Notes: generated by a model not told the origin, from the letters alone. Numbered from the stretch's first letter, positions 38,041-47,648 are shown. The stretch is 64,000 nt of DNA from Nocardioides terrae (GCF_900112345.1 NZ_FOLB01000003.1:124001-188000); one strand, 5' to 3'. Program-made: numbers and translations.

Positions 38041-38825
38041 TGGGTCACTCCCGTCATGCTGCGGACGGCGGACTCGGGGTCGCCGTCCTTGACCAGCGCC
38101 TCGCCGACGAGCACCACGCGGGCGCCCTCGGCGACGACCCGCGCGACGTCGGCCGCGCCGAAGATGCCCGACTCGGCGACCTTGACCCGGTCGTCGGGGA
38201 TGCCGGGGGCCAGCCGGGCGAACGTGTCGCCGTCGACGGTGAGGGTCTTGAGGTTGCGCGCGTTGACGCCGACCAGCTCGGCGCCGAGCGCCACCGCGCG
38301 CTCGGTCTCGGTCTCGTCGTGGACCTCGACGAGCGCCCGCATCCCCAGCTCGCGGGTCAGCTCGTAGAGCGCGCGCAGGCTGTCGTCGTCGAGCGCCGAG
38401 CACATCAGCAGGACGAGGTCCGCGCCCGCCGCCCGCGCCTCGAGGACCTGGTAGGGCTCGACGGTGAAGTCCTTGCGCAGCAGCGGTACGTCGACCGCCG
38501 CGCGCACCGCGCGCAGGTCGGCGAGGCTCCCGCCGAAGCGGCGCTGCTCGGTGAGGACGCTGATCGCGCCCGCTCCCCCGCGGGCGTAGGCCCGGGCCAG
38601 CACCGCCGGGTCGGGGATGTCGGCGAGGGCGCCCTTGCTGGGGCTCCTGCGCTTGACCTCGGCGATCACGCTGCTGCCCGCGGCGCGGAAGTGTGGCATC
38701 GGGTCACGGGGCGGGTCGACGTCGGCGAGGGCGGCGCGCAGGTCCGCCTCGCTCACACCGGCCCGGCGCTCCTCGAGGTCGATGCGGACGCCGGCGATGA
38801 TCTCGCCGAGCACACCCTCTGACAC
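38037..38825 (-). CDS. trpC: Indole-3-glycerol phosphate synthase
   Basis: 262 residues. Catalytic Lys in [14 protein letters not shown], further active-site Lys in [14 protein letters not shown], Glu in [10 protein letters not shown] and Asn in [11 protein letters not shown] are all in place, with phosphate loops SGIFGAADV and [11 protein letters not shown]. It closes the indole ring from carboxyphenylamino-deoxyribulose phosphate. GTG at 38825 has AGAGGA about six bases upstream. There is no fused TrpF domain, consistent with PriA at 50813 supplying that step. Confidence 0.96.
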
Positions 38826-38922
38826 GCTGTGTTCCTCTCCCGCTGCGTCGCTGCGCCTCTGAGTGTTTCATGCGGGACCCAACCGGCTGCCGCCGCCCGG
38901 GAGGGCTGAGACGCCGCGCGGC

Positions 38923-39339
38923 TCAGGGAGCCAGCCAGGCCCCGGTCGGCGTGTTGCGGAGCACCATGAACGCCAGCGCGACGACCCCGGCGGTCCACCA
39001 CAGCGTGTGCTGGGCGCGCTCTGGGATCGGGCGCATGGGCGTCCCCCGCCAGGCGCGGACCGCCCAGAGCGCGAGCACGGCGACGGCGATCGGGATCCCG
39101 ACGGCGACCAGCACGTTGCTCGAGACCGCAGCCCCGACGTTGCCGTCGGTGAGGTCGTTGACCGCGCGGAGGCCGCCGCAGCCGCGGCAGTAGACGCCCA
39201 TCATGGCGAGCGGGCAGAAGCCCCAGCTGCCCTGCTGGTGCGGGTCGCGCAGGTGCAGCGCGAGGGTCGCCGCGCTCAGCGTGCCGATCGTGACCAGCGG
39301 CGCACGCAGCCGTTCCGCCCGCGCCGCCCGCGCCGTCAT
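38923..39339 (-). CDS. DUF2752 family membrane protein
   Basis: 138 residues with three hydrophobic helices. The DUF2752 hallmark is visible: GFCPLAMMGVYCRGCGGLRAVNDL, a paired-cysteine loop (C-x8-C-x2-C, counted in the segment) after the first helix. The function of the family is unknown; the cysteine loop could bind metal or form disulfides. It lies 97 bases upstream of trpC on the same strand and four bases downstream of the HGxxPAAW gene. Confidence 0.85.
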   Translation of the reverse strand: MTARAARAERLRAPLVTIGTLSAATLALHLRDPHQQGSWGFCPLAMMGVYCRGCGGLRAVNDLTDGNVGAAVSSNVLVAVGIPIAVAVLALWAVRAWRGTPMRPIPERAQHTLWWTAGVVALAFMVLRNTPTGAWLAP

Positions 39340-39343
39340 GCGA

Positions 39344-39544
39344 CTAGTGGCCGCCGTGGAAGCCGAGCTTGGCGAGGACGCCGAAGAGCACGCCGGCGAG
39401 GAGGACCAGGGCGACGCCGATCCAGAAGACGACGTAGTTGGCCGGGCTCAGCATGAGGCCGACGCTTCCCACCATGAAGCCGATCAACGCCACAGCGACG
39501 GCGCTCCAGGCGGCCGGAGTGTTTCCGTGGTGGCTGTCGGGCAT
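39344..39544 (-). CDS. HGxxPAAW-family small membrane protein
   Basis: 66 residues, two helices. The N terminus MPDSHHGNTPAAWSAVAV carries the HG-x-x-PAAW motif that names an actinobacterial family commonly found beside trp genes. ATG at 39544 has GGAG seven bases upstream, and the longer frame above it is non-coding. Function unknown; a helper of a membrane complex is possible. Confidence 0.85.
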   Translation of the reverse strand: MPDSHHGNTPAAWSAVAVALIGFMVGSVGLMLSPANYVVFWIGVALVLLAGVLFGVLAKLGFHGGH

Positions 39545-39596
39545 GGGGACTCCTTCGATCAAGCTGCGGGTGTGGCGCGATAGTCGCGGCAGCAGT

Positions 39597-40178
39597 CTAT
39601 TCGGGTCGCTCCGTGGTCCGGTCGGCGGTCGGATCGTTGCCCTGGTCGAGTGCCTTCCAGACGTCGATGCTGGACTGCTCCTGGAGCGGGACCGCAGGCG
39701 CGGCCGCACCGGCCGGGGCGTCGTACTTGCGGCCCATCTCGGGCCAGCCGGGCGCCGCCCGGAAGGCGGCGAGCGCGGCCAGCGTGGTCAGGACGGCGCC
39801 GCCGAGGGCGATCCAGCCCCAGGCGGTCTTGTGCGGTGTCGGCTGTGCGTCGTCGTAGGAGAACCAGCCGATGTCGACCGGCCGGTCGTCGAGCAGCCCG
39901 TGGACGGCGAGCGCCGCTGCGGCGACGCCGGCCACGACCGCCAGGACGGCCACCGCACGGCGGGCCCGGCTGCGGGTCACGAGCAGGACGCCCCATGCGG
40001 CGAGCGCGACCAGGGCCAGCGCCTCCACCTCGGGCCGGCCGAGGCCGCCTCCACTGTTCACCACAGCGTCGCCGAAGCCGACCCACGGCTTGTGGCCGGC
40101 GAGCGCCGTCAGCCCCGCCGAGGCCAGTCCCACGAGGACGACCGGGCCGAAGCTGCGGCGGCGCCTGTCCACGGTCAC
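39597..40178 (-). CDS. Trp-region conserved membrane protein (TIGR02234/Trp_oprn_chp type)
   Basis: 193 residues: four helices in the first 135 residues and a hydrophilic tail containing MGRKYDAP and [16 protein letters not shown], the latter typical of the Trp-operon-associated membrane family (Rv1610 in M. tuberculosis). GTG at 40178 is in a GTGA overlap with hisI. In many actinobacteria trpE sits between hisI and this gene; here the two are directly coupled. Function unknown. Confidence 0.88.
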   Translation of the reverse strand: MTVDRRRRSFGPVVLVGLASAGLTALAGHKPWVGFGDAVVNSGGGLGRPEVEALALVALAAWGVLLVTRSRARRAVAVLAVVAGVAAAALAVHGLLDDRPVDIGWFSYDDAQPTPHKTAWGWIALGGAVLTTLAALAAFRAAPGWPEMGRKYDAPAGAAAPAVPLQEQSSIDVWKALDQGNDPTADRTTERPE

Positions 40179-40510
40179 GACAGCAGATCGGCGTCGAAGC
40201 AGGTGCGGTCGCCGGTGTGGCAGGCCGCGCCCTCCTGGTCGACCTTCACGAGCAGGGCGTCGCCGTCGCAGTCGAGGCGGACCTCCTTGACCCACTGGCG
40301 GTGGCCGGAGGTCTGGCCCTTGACCCAGTAGTCCTGGCGGCTGCGGGACCAGTACGTCGCCCGACCGGTGGTCAGCGTCCGGGAGAGGGCCTCGTCGTCC
40401 ATCCAGGCGAGCATCAGCACCTCGCCGGTGTCGTGCTGCTGCACGATCGCCGGGATCAGGCCGTTCAGGGTGCGCTTGAGGCGCGCGGCGATGGCGGGAT
40501 CGAGGCTCAT
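40175..40510 (-). CDS. hisI: Phosphoribosyl-AMP cyclohydrolase
   Basis: 111 residues, the usual size of a stand-alone HisI. Metal sites are in [27 protein letters not shown], with the zinc cysteines and the Asp triad around [14 protein letters not shown] and YWSRSR are also diagnostic. It opens the ring of PR-AMP, step 3 of histidine synthesis. ATG at 40510 overlaps the exporter gene stop by four bases. It is about 9.5 kb away from the other his genes of the window. Confidence 0.96.
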   Translation of the reverse strand: MSLDPAIAARLKRTLNGLIPAIVQQHDTGEVLMLAWMDDEALSRTLTTGRATYWSRSRQDYWVKGQTSGHRQWVKEVRLDCDGDALLVKVDQEGAACHTGDRTCFDADLLS

Positions 40511-42297
40511 GCGCCCATTCTCCCCTGCTGCGCCACCCACGACCGATGCAGCCGGTCGTAGACCGACCCGTGCTCCCTGACCAGCTCGTCGTGCGGTCCG
40601 CGCTGGACGATGCGGCCGGCGTCGATGACGACCACCTCGTCGGCGTTCTCCGCCGTGGACAGGCGGTGCGCGATCGTGACGCTGGTGCGGCCCGACATCA
40701 GCCGCTCCAGCGCCCGGCCGATCCGCATCTCCAGGGCCGGGTCGACGGCGCTGGTCGCCTCGTCGAGGACCAGCAGGTCGGGATCGGCGAGCTGGGCGCG
40801 CAGCAGGGCGACCAGCTGTCGCTCCCCCGCGCTGAGCGCCTCGCCGCGCTGGCCCGCCCGGGTGTCCAGGCCGCGGGGCAGCCCAGCCAGCCAGTCGCCC
40901 AGCCCCAGCTCGTCCGCGGCACGGCTGATGTCGTCGTACGTCGCGTCGAGGCGGCCGTAGCGCGCGTTGGCCGCGATGGTGTCGTCGAAGAGGAAGCCCT
41001 CCTGCGGCACGAGCACGACGCTGCTGCGCAGGCTGTCCTGTCGGATGGCGCGCAGGTCGACGCCGTCGAGCCGGACCGAGCCCTCCGTGGGGTCCATCAG
41101 GCGGGTGAGCAGCTTGGCGATGGTCGACTTGCCGCTGCCGGTCTCCCCGACGACGGCGACGCGGCGGCCGGCGTCGATGGTGAGGTCGACGTCGTGCAGC
41201 ACCGGGCGGCCGCCCGGGTAGGCGAACGTGACGTGGTCGAACCTGACGTCGACGGCGGCGCGCGGCAGCGTCTGGCCGTCCGGCCCGGGATCGACGAGGT
41301 CGGCCGGGGTCTCCAGGACGCCGATGACGCGACGCCAGCTCGCGATGGCGTTCTGCGCGTCGGTCAGGATCTGGGTGCCCATCTGCACCGGGCCGACGAA
41401 GAGCGTGACGAGGAACGCGAACGCGAGCACCCGGCCGGCGGTCATGCCGTGCGCCGCGCCCAGCCACACGCCGACCAGCAGCACGCCGGCATTGGCGAAG
41501 CCCGCGGAGATGCCGCCGAGGGAGAAGGAGAAGACGGTGAACTGCTGGGCCCGGGTCTGCGCGGTCATGTTGGCGTCGACAGCGGCGTCGATGCGCTGCT
41601 GGGTGCGGGCCTCGACGGCGTACGCCTTGACCACGGCGGCGCCGACGACGGGCTCGGAGACGGCCGACAGCAGCGCCCCGACGTTCTGGCGCACCTGGGT
41701 GTAGGCGTCGCTCAGCTTGCGCTGGAACCACCGGATGCTCACGAAGAGCGGGGCGAACGCCACCCAGACCACGATCGCCAGCTGCCAGGAGTAGACGGCC
41801 ATCACGACGGTCGCGACGAGCACCTGCCCGATGCTGACGACGAAGAGGATGCCGCCGAAGACGAGGAACTGGCTGATCTGGTCGACGTCGCTGGTCACCC
41901 GGCTGACGAGCGCGCCGCGCCGCTCGGTGTTCTGGGTGAGCATGGGCAGGTCGTGGACGTGCCGGAAGGCCTTGGTGCGCAGGGTCGCGAGACCGCGCTC
42001 GGAGGCGGTGAAGAGCCGGCTCGTCATCAGGTACGACGACAGGCCGGTCAGCACGATCGCGACGGCGCTGATCGCTGCGGCCGCCAGCGTGAACCCGAGG
42101 TCGGGCCCGCCCTTCGCGCCGATGCCCCGGTCGAGGGTCTGCTGCACCGCGATCGGCACGACCACCTGGCCGGCGCTCGCGAGGACCGCGAGGAGGAGCG
42201 TGACCCTGATGCCCGACGTCAGCTCGGGCGAGTGCCTGACGCCCTGCCGCAGCGTCGCGAGGGCGCCGAGCTCGGCGCCGGTGCTCATCTCGCTCAC
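40507..42297 (-). CDS. ABC exporter half-transporter B (catalytically competent NBD)
   Basis: 596 residues: six transmembrane helices (1-310) and a nucleotide-binding domain (about 345-596). Walker [11 protein letters not shown]-loop [11 protein letters not shown], Walker [13 protein letters not shown] with the catalytic Glu and switch His in TIAHRLST are intact, but the signature is LSAGERQ rather than LSGGQ. This is the pattern of the competent half of a heterodimeric exporter. The start is GTG at 42297 (GTGA overlap with the partner gene); ATG three codons on is possible. Substrate unknown: lipids, peptides or drugs are all exported by such proteins. Confidence 0.9.
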   Translation of the reverse strand: MSEMSTGAELGALATLRQGVRHSPELTSGIRVTLLLAVLASAGQVVVPIAVQQTLDRGIGAKGGPDLGFTLAAAAISAVAIVLTGLSSYLMTSRLFTASERGLATLRTKAFRHVHDLPMLTQNTERRGALVSRVTSDVDQISQFLVFGGILFVVSIGQVLVATVVMAVYSWQLAIVVWVAFAPLFVSIRWFQRKLSDAYTQVRQNVGALLSAVSEPVVGAAVVKAYAVEARTQQRIDAAVDANMTAQTRAQQFTVFSFSLGGISAGFANAGVLLVGVWLGAAHGMTAGRVLAFAFLVTLFVGPVQMGTQILTDAQNAIASWRRVIGVLETPADLVDPGPDGQTLPRAAVDVRFDHVTFAYPGGRPVLHDVDLTIDAGRRVAVVGETGSGKSTIAKLLTRLMDPTEGSVRLDGVDLRAIRQDSLRSSVVLVPQEGFLFDDTIAANARYGRLDATYDDISRAADELGLGDWLAGLPRGLDTRAGQRGEALSAGERQLVALLRAQLADPDLLVLDEATSAVDPALEMRIGRALERLMSGRTSVTIAHRLSTAENADEVVVIDAGRIVQRGPHDELVREHGSVYDRLHRSWVAQQGRMGA

Positions 42298-44081
42298 GTC
42301 TGCTCCACCTCCTCTGCCTGGGTCTCGTAGGCGTTGACGAGCTCGGCGTAGGCCGCGTTGCGGGCCAGCAGCTCGGCGTGGGTGCCGCGGTCCCGGATCC
42401 GGCCGTCGGCGAGGTGCACCACCTCGTCGGCGAGGGCGATCGTGGCCTTGCGGTAGGCGACGACGACGAGGGTGCTGTCGTGCTCCCTGAGGCCGGCGAG
42501 GATGCGCTGCTCGACCTCCGGGTCGACCGCCGAGGTCGCGTCGTCGAGGATCAGCAGCCGCGGCCTCCTGACCAGCGCCCGCGCGAGCGACAGACGCTGA
42601 CGCTGGCCGCCGGAGAGACTGGTGCCGCGCTCCCCCAGCCGCGTGTCGAGCCCGTTCGGGAGGGCGGCGACGAAGCCGTCCGCCTGGGCGGTGCGGAGCG
42701 CGTCCCAGACCTCCTCGTCGGAGATCCGGTCGTTGCCGAGCGTGACGTTGCCCCGGACGGTGTCGTCGAAGAGGAACGCGCTCTGCGGCACCACGGCGAC
42801 GGCGGTGGCGAGCTCGCCGGCCGCGAGGTCGCGCAGGTCGGTGCCGTCGACGGCCACCCGGCCGCTGGCCGGGTCGACCAGACGGGTGAGCAGGGTGGTG
42901 AGCGTGCTCTTGCCGGACGCCGTCGCGCCGACGACGGCGACGGTCCGGCCCGGCTCGGCCTCGAACGTGACGTCGGTCAGCAGCGGCTGGGCAGGGTCGT
43001 AGGCGAACGCCAGCTGCTCCACGGTCAGCCGCGCCCCGGCCGTGTCGGGGGCGAGTCGCCGGTCGCCGTACGCCATGGCCCCGGTGGCGTCGAGGACGGC
43101 GCGGACCCGCCGCCAGCCGACGACGCTGCGGGGGAACTCGCCGAGCAGCCACCCGATCGAGCGGATCGGGAAGGACACGATGGTGAGGAGGTAGGCGACG
43201 GTGACGACGTCGCCGGCGACCGTGGCGCCGTCGCGCACGCGGATGACGCCGACGAGCAGCACGACGAGGACACCGAGGTTCGGGAGGGCGGCCAGGGCGG
43301 GGTCGAACGCGGCGCGGATCCGGCCGGCGCGGATGTTGACGTCGCGCAGCTCGCGGGCCTTGCGGCCGAAGCGGTCGGTCTCCTCCTGCTCGCGGCCGAG
43401 CGTCTTGACGACGAGCGCGCCGTCGAAGGACTCGTGGGCGACCTCGCTGAGCTCGGCGCGCAGCTGCTGGGCGCGGGTCATCAGCGGCGAGCTGAACCGC
43501 TGGTAGACGAGGTTCGCGGTGACGACCGCCGGGAAGACGAGCAGCCCGACCCCTGCCAGCACCACGTCCGCGACCAGCATCTGGATGACCGCGACGACCA
43601 TCATCACGACGGTGCCGACGGCCATGGGCAGCGGCGCGATCGGGCCCCAGGCCGCCTCGACGTCGCTGTTGGCGTTGCTGAGCAGCTCGCCGGTGGGGTG
43701 GGCCTGGTGCCAGGCCATCGGGAGGTCGAGGTACTGCCGGGTCACCGCCCGTCGGGTGTGGGCCTGCATGCGGTACTGCATCACCCCGGCCCCCAGCCTG
43801 CGAGCCACGATGCCGACCGCGCGCAGGATCGCGACACCGACGAAGAGGCCGAGCACCGCCCACATCGCCGCCGCACCCACGTGGTCCCCGTCGAAGGCGG
43901 GCAGCAGGACGTGGTCGGTGGACCAGCCGAGCACCCAGGCATCGGCGACGGTCAGCACCCCGAACAGCGCACTGCCGACGGTCGACGCGGTGAAGACCCA
44001 CGGCTCGCGCTTGATCGCGACCCACAGGACCTTGAAGCCATCGAGCGTGGTGGCGCGCCTGTTCGGTCCGTCGCCACTCAC
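42294..44081 (-). CDS. ABC exporter half-transporter A (degenerate NBD)
   Basis: 595 residues: membrane domain 1-310, nucleotide-binding domain from about 340. Walker [10 protein letters not shown] and signature [15 protein letters not shown] are canonical, but the catalytic Glu after Walker B is Asp514 ([12 protein letters not shown]) and the switch His is Tyr543 ([11 protein letters not shown]). It pairs with the next gene, whose signature is altered, so one of the two composite ATP sites is degenerate. GTG at 44081 follows TAGACT by seven bases; the longer open frame overlaps the divergent gene. First gene of a run ABC-A, ABC-B, hisI, Trp-membrane protein linked by four-base overlaps. Confidence 0.9.
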   Translation of the reverse strand: MSGDGPNRRATTLDGFKVLWVAIKREPWVFTASTVGSALFGVLTVADAWVLGWSTDHVLLPAFDGDHVGAAAMWAVLGLFVGVAILRAVGIVARRLGAGVMQYRMQAHTRRAVTRQYLDLPMAWHQAHPTGELLSNANSDVEAAWGPIAPLPMAVGTVVMMVVAVIQMLVADVVLAGVGLLVFPAVVTANLVYQRFSSPLMTRAQQLRAELSEVAHESFDGALVVKTLGREQEETDRFGRKARELRDVNIRAGRIRAAFDPALAALPNLGVLVVLLVGVIRVRDGATVAGDVVTVAYLLTIVSFPIRSIGWLLGEFPRSVVGWRRVRAVLDATGAMAYGDRRLAPDTAGARLTVEQLAFAYDPAQPLLTDVTFEAEPGRTVAVVGATASGKSTLTTLLTRLVDPASGRVAVDGTDLRDLAAGELATAVAVVPQSAFLFDDTVRGNVTLGNDRISDEEVWDALRTAQADGFVAALPNGLDTRLGERGTSLSGGQRQRLSLARALVRRPRLLILDDATSAVDPEVEQRILAGLREHDSTLVVVAYRKATIALADEVVHLADGRIRDRGTHAELLARNAAYAELVNAYETQAEEVEQT

Positions 44082-44088
44082 AGGGGGG

Positions 44089-44094
44089 AGTCTA
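44089..44094 (-). promoter_or_regulatory. -10 box (TAGACT) of the ABC exporter-hisI operon
   Basis: TAGACT on the minus strand, seven bases before GTG at 44081. It shares bases 44093-44094 with the -10 box of the divergent gene. Confidence 0.55.
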
Positions 44095-44098
44095 GTGT
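44093..44098 (+). promoter_or_regulatory. -10 box (TAGTGT) of the TIGR03085 gene
   Basis: TAGTGT on the plus strand, seven bases before GTG at 44106, interlocked with the opposite-strand box so that the two promoters cannot both be occupied at once. Confidence 0.55.
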
Positions 44099-44105
44099 CG
44101 GGGCC

Positions 44106-44714
44106 GTGCTGACCTCGCTCGTACCCCGACCCTTCACCGGTTCGCTCGCCGCGCGGGAGCGCGCCGAGCTCGCGTCGCTCGCGCTGTCGCTCGGAGCGCC
44201 TGCGCCGACGATGTGCGCCGGGTGGACGGTCAAGGACCTCGTCATCCACCTCCTGGTGCGCGAGCGCCGGTTGGTCGCGAAGGATCGGGCCACCGCCGAG
44301 CTGGCGTCGCGCGACCTGGCCTCGCTCGTCGCGCAGCTGCGCGCGGTGCCGCTGCTGCTGTCCGTCGTGGACCCCGTGCTCAACGGGATGGAGATGTTCG
44401 TCCACCACGAGGACGTACGCCGGGCGCAGCCGTCGTGGACGATACGGCCGCTCTCCTCCCGCGACGAGCGCGAGCTCTGGCTCTCGGCCTCGCTGGTCGG
44501 TCGGATCCAGGGCCGCCGGGTCGACGTACCGCTCGTCATCGCGTCGGGAACGCGCCGCACCGTCCTGCGCTCGGGCCCGTCGCCCGTCGTCGTCTCCGGT
44601 CCGGTGTCGGAGGTGCTGCTGTTCCTCAGCGGGCGGGTGTCCGTGGCGTCCGTGGCGTTCGACGGACCGGTTGACGCGATCGAGAAGGTGAAGGCGGCGT
44701 CGCTCTCGCTCTGA
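44106..44714 (+). CDS. TIGR03085-family metal-binding protein (DinB/maleylpyruvate isomerase fold)
   Basis: 202 residues. The motif GWTVKDLVIHLLVRERR at residues 38-54 gives the first His of the DinB-like metal site, and FVHHEDVRRAQ at about residue 98-108 gives the second pair. This family is common beside hisI in actinobacteria and belongs to the mycothiol-dependent DinB superfamily, but its reaction is unknown. GTG at 44106 is chosen for the TAGTGT box seven bases ahead. It is divergent from the ABC exporter with only 24 bases between. Confidence 0.85.
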   Translation: MLTSLVPRPFTGSLAARERAELASLALSLGAPAPTMCAGWTVKDLVIHLLVRERRLVAKDRATAELASRDLASLVAQLRAVPLLLSVVDPVLNGMEMFVHHEDVRRAQPSWTIRPLSSRDERELWLSASLVGRIQGRRVDVPLVIASGTRRTVLRSGPSPVVVSGPVSEVLLFLSGRVSVASVAFDGPVDAIEKVKAASLSL

Positions 44715-44814
44715 GCTTCTCCACAGGCTGCGGCTTCGCTCTTCCAGGGTCGCTGGCTTGGGGCTACCGTCCCGCATAGCGCTTCATCTCACCGCGTTCT
44801 CGGGAAGGACGACC

Positions 44815-45384
44815 ATGAGGCGACCTCTCACTGCGGTCCTCACCCTCGGACTGCTCGCGCTCGCCGGGTGCTCCGGCGACGCCGATCCCGCGCCGGCTCC
44901 GCCGCGGCCGTCCACGTCATCTGCTTCGCCGTCGGCCTCACCGTCAGCGGCTCCCAGCCCGCCGGTGATGCCGGCGCCTGCGAAGGCGCACACGAAGGCC
45001 GGGGCGAAGGCGTTCGTCAGACACTTCGTAAGTGTCGTGAATTACGCGGAGCACACCGGCGACACGCCAGCGATCTCTGCGCTGAGCGCTGAAGGATGTA
45101 CTGGATGCTCGGCGGGTGTTCGGACCGTGTCGAAGGTCTACAAAGCAGGCGGTCGAATCGTGGGGGGCGACTCCACACTCCAAAACTCAACCGTGGAGCT
45201 CGGCTGGGCAGGGCAGGTCGCGATTGCGCACGTCACAGCCTCGGTAAAAAGCACTGTGGAAATCCACGACTACCCGGGCGACAACCGCGATACAAGGCGC
45301 CCAGCCACCGCGACGAGGACTCGCTTTTTGCTCATGCAGGACGGAGACGGATGGCGTGTCGCCCAGATCGAGGCGGCGTCATGA
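44815..45384 (+). CDS. DUF6318-like lipoprotein
   Basis: 189 residues. Lipobox LAGC (Cys19), a Pro/Ser/Ala-rich linker to about residue 60, then a small domain with AKAFVRHFVSVVNYAEHTGD and the CTGCSAG pair that resemble DUF6318 lipoproteins, which are abundant in Nocardioides-type genomes. ATG at 44815 has AAGGA seven bases upstream. It overlaps the next gene by four bases (ATGA). From about 45000 the DNA is less GC-rich than its surroundings. Family assignment is from memory; function unknown. Confidence 0.8.
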   Translation: MRRPLTAVLTLGLLALAGCSGDADPAPAPPRPSTSSASPSASPSAAPSPPVMPAPAKAHTKAGAKAFVRHFVSVVNYAEHTGDTPAISALSAEGCTGCSAGVRTVSKVYKAGGRIVGGDSTLQNSTVELGWAGQVAIAHVTASVKSTVEIHDYPGDNRDTRRPATATRTRFLLMQDGDGWRVAQIEAAS

Positions 45385-46196
45385 CAGTTCGAGTCCATTG
45401 TGCAGGCCTGGCCCTCCTGATTGGTATGTCCCCGGCTTTGAGCGCGGCGTCTTATGCGGGAGACCCCCACACCGGCGCGGACGAGGATTCCTTCTGGACG
45501 AGTGCGGTGGAGACCACTCCAGGACATGCAGATCCGGGGGAATCTGACTCATCCGCAGCAGGAGTGGTCTCGGCTGAACCGGCGGGAACGCCCGTCACCG
45601 AGGCGGTATGCCAGGTGCCACTCAATGAGAACCTCACGTGTAGCAGCCCGCGCTTGTGCCCAAACGGCACCGAGATGGTCATGACCTACCTCGAGACCGC
45701 AGACGGTCACCTCATCAACGGATATGACAACTGCTCTGTCGCAGCCTCGGCACCCACCGGTCCATCTCAAGCAGACGTCCAGAACGCGTTCCGCCAGATC
45801 CCCCTTCCTGAGTCCGTCCTTGTCATCCAGCCACCCGGCGGCGCGACGCTGGTCAACTTCGACACGAACTTCTACACCGTGGCGCAGCCCTTCGAGCGGA
45901 CCGTGACGCTCCTGGGCCACCAGGTCCGGTTCAAGATCCGGCCGCGCAGCTTCGCGTGGCACTACGGAGACGGCAGCAACCAGACGACGGCCGAGCCGGG
46001 CGCGGCCTACCCGACGCTCGACGTGACGCACCGCTACCTGAAGAAGGGCACCGTCGCGGCGAGCGTCGACACCGTCTGGGAGGCCGACTTCCAGATCGAC
46101 GGCGGAGCGTGGGCTCGGGTCGACGGCACGGTCTCCAAGACCGGCGCACCGCAACAGCTGACGATCAGGTCGGCCACGCCGACCCTGGTGGGCTGA
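45381..46196 (+). CDS. Secreted protein with PKD-like domain
   Basis: 271 residues. A signal peptide covers residues 1 to about 26 (LALLIGMSPALSAASYA). A low-complexity stretch follows, then a four-cysteine segment (CQVPLNENLTC, LCPNGTEM, YDNC; about residues 75-115), and a C-terminal PKD/beta-sandwich-like part with FAWHYGDGSNQ and the strand THRYLKKGTVAASVDTVWEADF. No lipobox or cell-wall anchor is visible, so release to the medium or binding to the lipoprotein encoded just upstream is possible. The ATGA overlap with that gene implies the two work together. The first half is noticeably poorer in GC than neighbouring genes. Confidence 0.8.
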   Translation: MTVRVHCAGLALLIGMSPALSAASYAGDPHTGADEDSFWTSAVETTPGHADPGESDSSAAGVVSAEPAGTPVTEAVCQVPLNENLTCSSPRLCPNGTEMVMTYLETADGHLINGYDNCSVAASAPTGPSQADVQNAFRQIPLPESVLVIQPPGGATLVNFDTNFYTVAQPFERTVTLLGHQVRFKIRPRSFAWHYGDGSNQTTAEPGAAYPTLDVTHRYLKKGTVAASVDTVWEADFQIDGGAWARVDGTVSKTGAPQQLTIRSATPTLVG

Positions 46197-47534
46197 TCAG
46201 CCGGTGTTGCGGAGGTCGGGGGAGACGTCTCGGGTTCCGTCGGTGTCCTTGACCCACTGGTAGCCGTGGGGACTGGTCCAGAGGTATTCGGCCGGTCCGA
46301 GCCTGAGGTAGGTCCAGTGGCCGAAGGTCTTGGCGCGGTGGTGTCTTCGACACAGCGGGGCAAGGTTGTCGCTGGTCGTCGGGCCGCCCTGGGCGTGCTC
46401 GACGATGTGGTCGAGGTCGAGGTTGTCGGCCGGGCGGTGGCAGTGGGGGAAGGCGCACACGACATGGACGGCGACGACCTGGTCCCGCAGCCGGGTCGAG
46501 GGCTGGTAGCCGGTCGAGGTGAGGGTCTCGGCGAGGTCGAGCACGGGCTTCACGGTGACCGTCGCACCGGTGGTGCCGCACCACTCCTGGACCTGCTCGA
46601 CGGTAACGAGACCGAGCCGGTGCCCGGTGGCGGTGGTGAGCTCGCCGATCCCGTCGCCGTAGCCCCGCAGCGCGGCCTCGGCCAGGTGGACGTGCAGCAC
46701 CACCGCCCGCCGGCGCCGCGGTGTCACACCGTCGGGCAGGTCGACGGCCTCACCGCGCGCCAGCAGGCCGAGCGCCTTGGCCCGGCGTACGTCGAGGGGG
46801 TCGGTGTCACCGGCCGCGGCCAGCTCGGCGGCCAGCTCGGCGAGGATCGTGTCGAGGTCGAGCGCGTCGGCCACGTCGAGGACCGCATCGACCCGGCCGG
46901 TCGACAACGCCGCCGCACCGAGGTCGGACAGGTGCTGCTCGACCGTCACGGTGGCGTGCCGGGTCTCCAGGGCCTCCAGCGCGGTGCGGGCGGCGGTCTC
47001 GGGGTCGAACCGGACGATCGCCTCCTCGACCAGCCGCTCCAGCACACGCGGACCGACCCGCCCGGCCACCGGTGCGACCTGGGCGTCGACCCAGGCCGCG
47101 CCCTCCGGCGGCAGACACTGGGTGAGGTCGGCGATCCGCAACGCCCGCCACACCGGCACCTGCCCGGCCCCCACCCGGCGCCAGGTCTGCCGCAGCCGGT
47201 GGCCGAGCTCGAGAACCCGACCGAGATGGAGACGCGCGGCGTCGGTCGACATCCCGGCCGCAGCACCGAACTCCACCACCGCGAACTCCGCCACCCCGGG
47301 CGCGCCCTCCCCGGCCAGGGCCAGCTCACCCTCGGTGCCCGGCACCGTCGCGGCCGGATGACGCGAGTCCGGGGAGTTGAACGCGCAGTAGTCCAACGCC
47401 AGCCGCGCCTGGAGGACCTGCTCGGCCGCCTCCCGCTGCCTCGATGCCCGCAACGCCGCCAAGACGTCGCCGCTGGCATCCAACGACGCGTCACCAGGCT
47501 CCCCGGGAGGGGAGGCGAGCACCGAGATCGACAT
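46197..47534 (-). CDS. DUF222/13E12-type HNH endonuclease
   Basis: 445 residues: an N-terminal DUF222 helical region (about 40-300; ALRIADLTQCLPP, RAKALGLLARGEA are typical) and a C-terminal HNH nuclease with CAFPHCHRPADNLDLDHIVEHAQGG and NLAPLCRRHHRAKTFGHW, giving the Cys-x4-Cys, Asp-His, Asn and His-His ligands. The family is the actinobacterial 13E12 repeat group, often multicopy and thought to be mobile-element related. ATG at 47534 has GGAGG very close by, so the exact start is uncertain (GTG at 47522 is an option). It abuts the convergent secreted-protein gene with no gap. Confidence 0.9.
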   Translation of the reverse strand: MSISVLASPPGEPGDASLDASGDVLAALRASRQREAAEQVLQARLALDYCAFNSPDSRHPAATVPGTEGELALAGEGAPGVAEFAVVEFGAAAGMSTDAARLHLGRVLELGHRLRQTWRRVGAGQVPVWRALRIADLTQCLPPEGAAWVDAQVAPVAGRVGPRVLERLVEEAIVRFDPETAARTALEALETRHATVTVEQHLSDLGAAALSTGRVDAVLDVADALDLDTILAELAAELAAAGDTDPLDVRRAKALGLLARGEAVDLPDGVTPRRRRAVVLHVHLAEAALRGYGDGIGELTTATGHRLGLVTVEQVQEWCGTTGATVTVKPVLDLAETLTSTGYQPSTRLRDQVVAVHVVCAFPHCHRPADNLDLDHIVEHAQGGPTTSDNLAPLCRRHHRAKTFGHWTYLRLGPAEYLWTSPHGYQWVKDTDGTRDVSPDLRNTG

Positions 47535-47648
47535 ACCTCCATCACACCAGAAGCCACCGACATTCCTGGTCGGGCACGTCACGGCGGGGTTGGAGCAGCG
47601 TCACAACTGGTGCTTGTCGTCGATCGGCGGCGGTGACAAGGTCGATGC

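Noticed and set aside
40175-41731. HisI fused to an N-terminal extension of about 400 residues
   Set aside because: The extension is a shadow inside the ABC gene; ATG at 40510 with ATGA overlap gives a normal-size HisI.
40507-44025. Single 1172-residue fused ABC transporter
   Set aside because: The upstream half of that frame overlaps half-transporter A out of frame; a GTGA overlap at 42294-42297 marks two separate genes.
46197-47534. HNH gene as part of a homing intron or restriction system
   Set aside because: No methyltransferase, intron boundary or split host gene is visible; the DUF222 N terminus fits the widespread 13E12 family instead.
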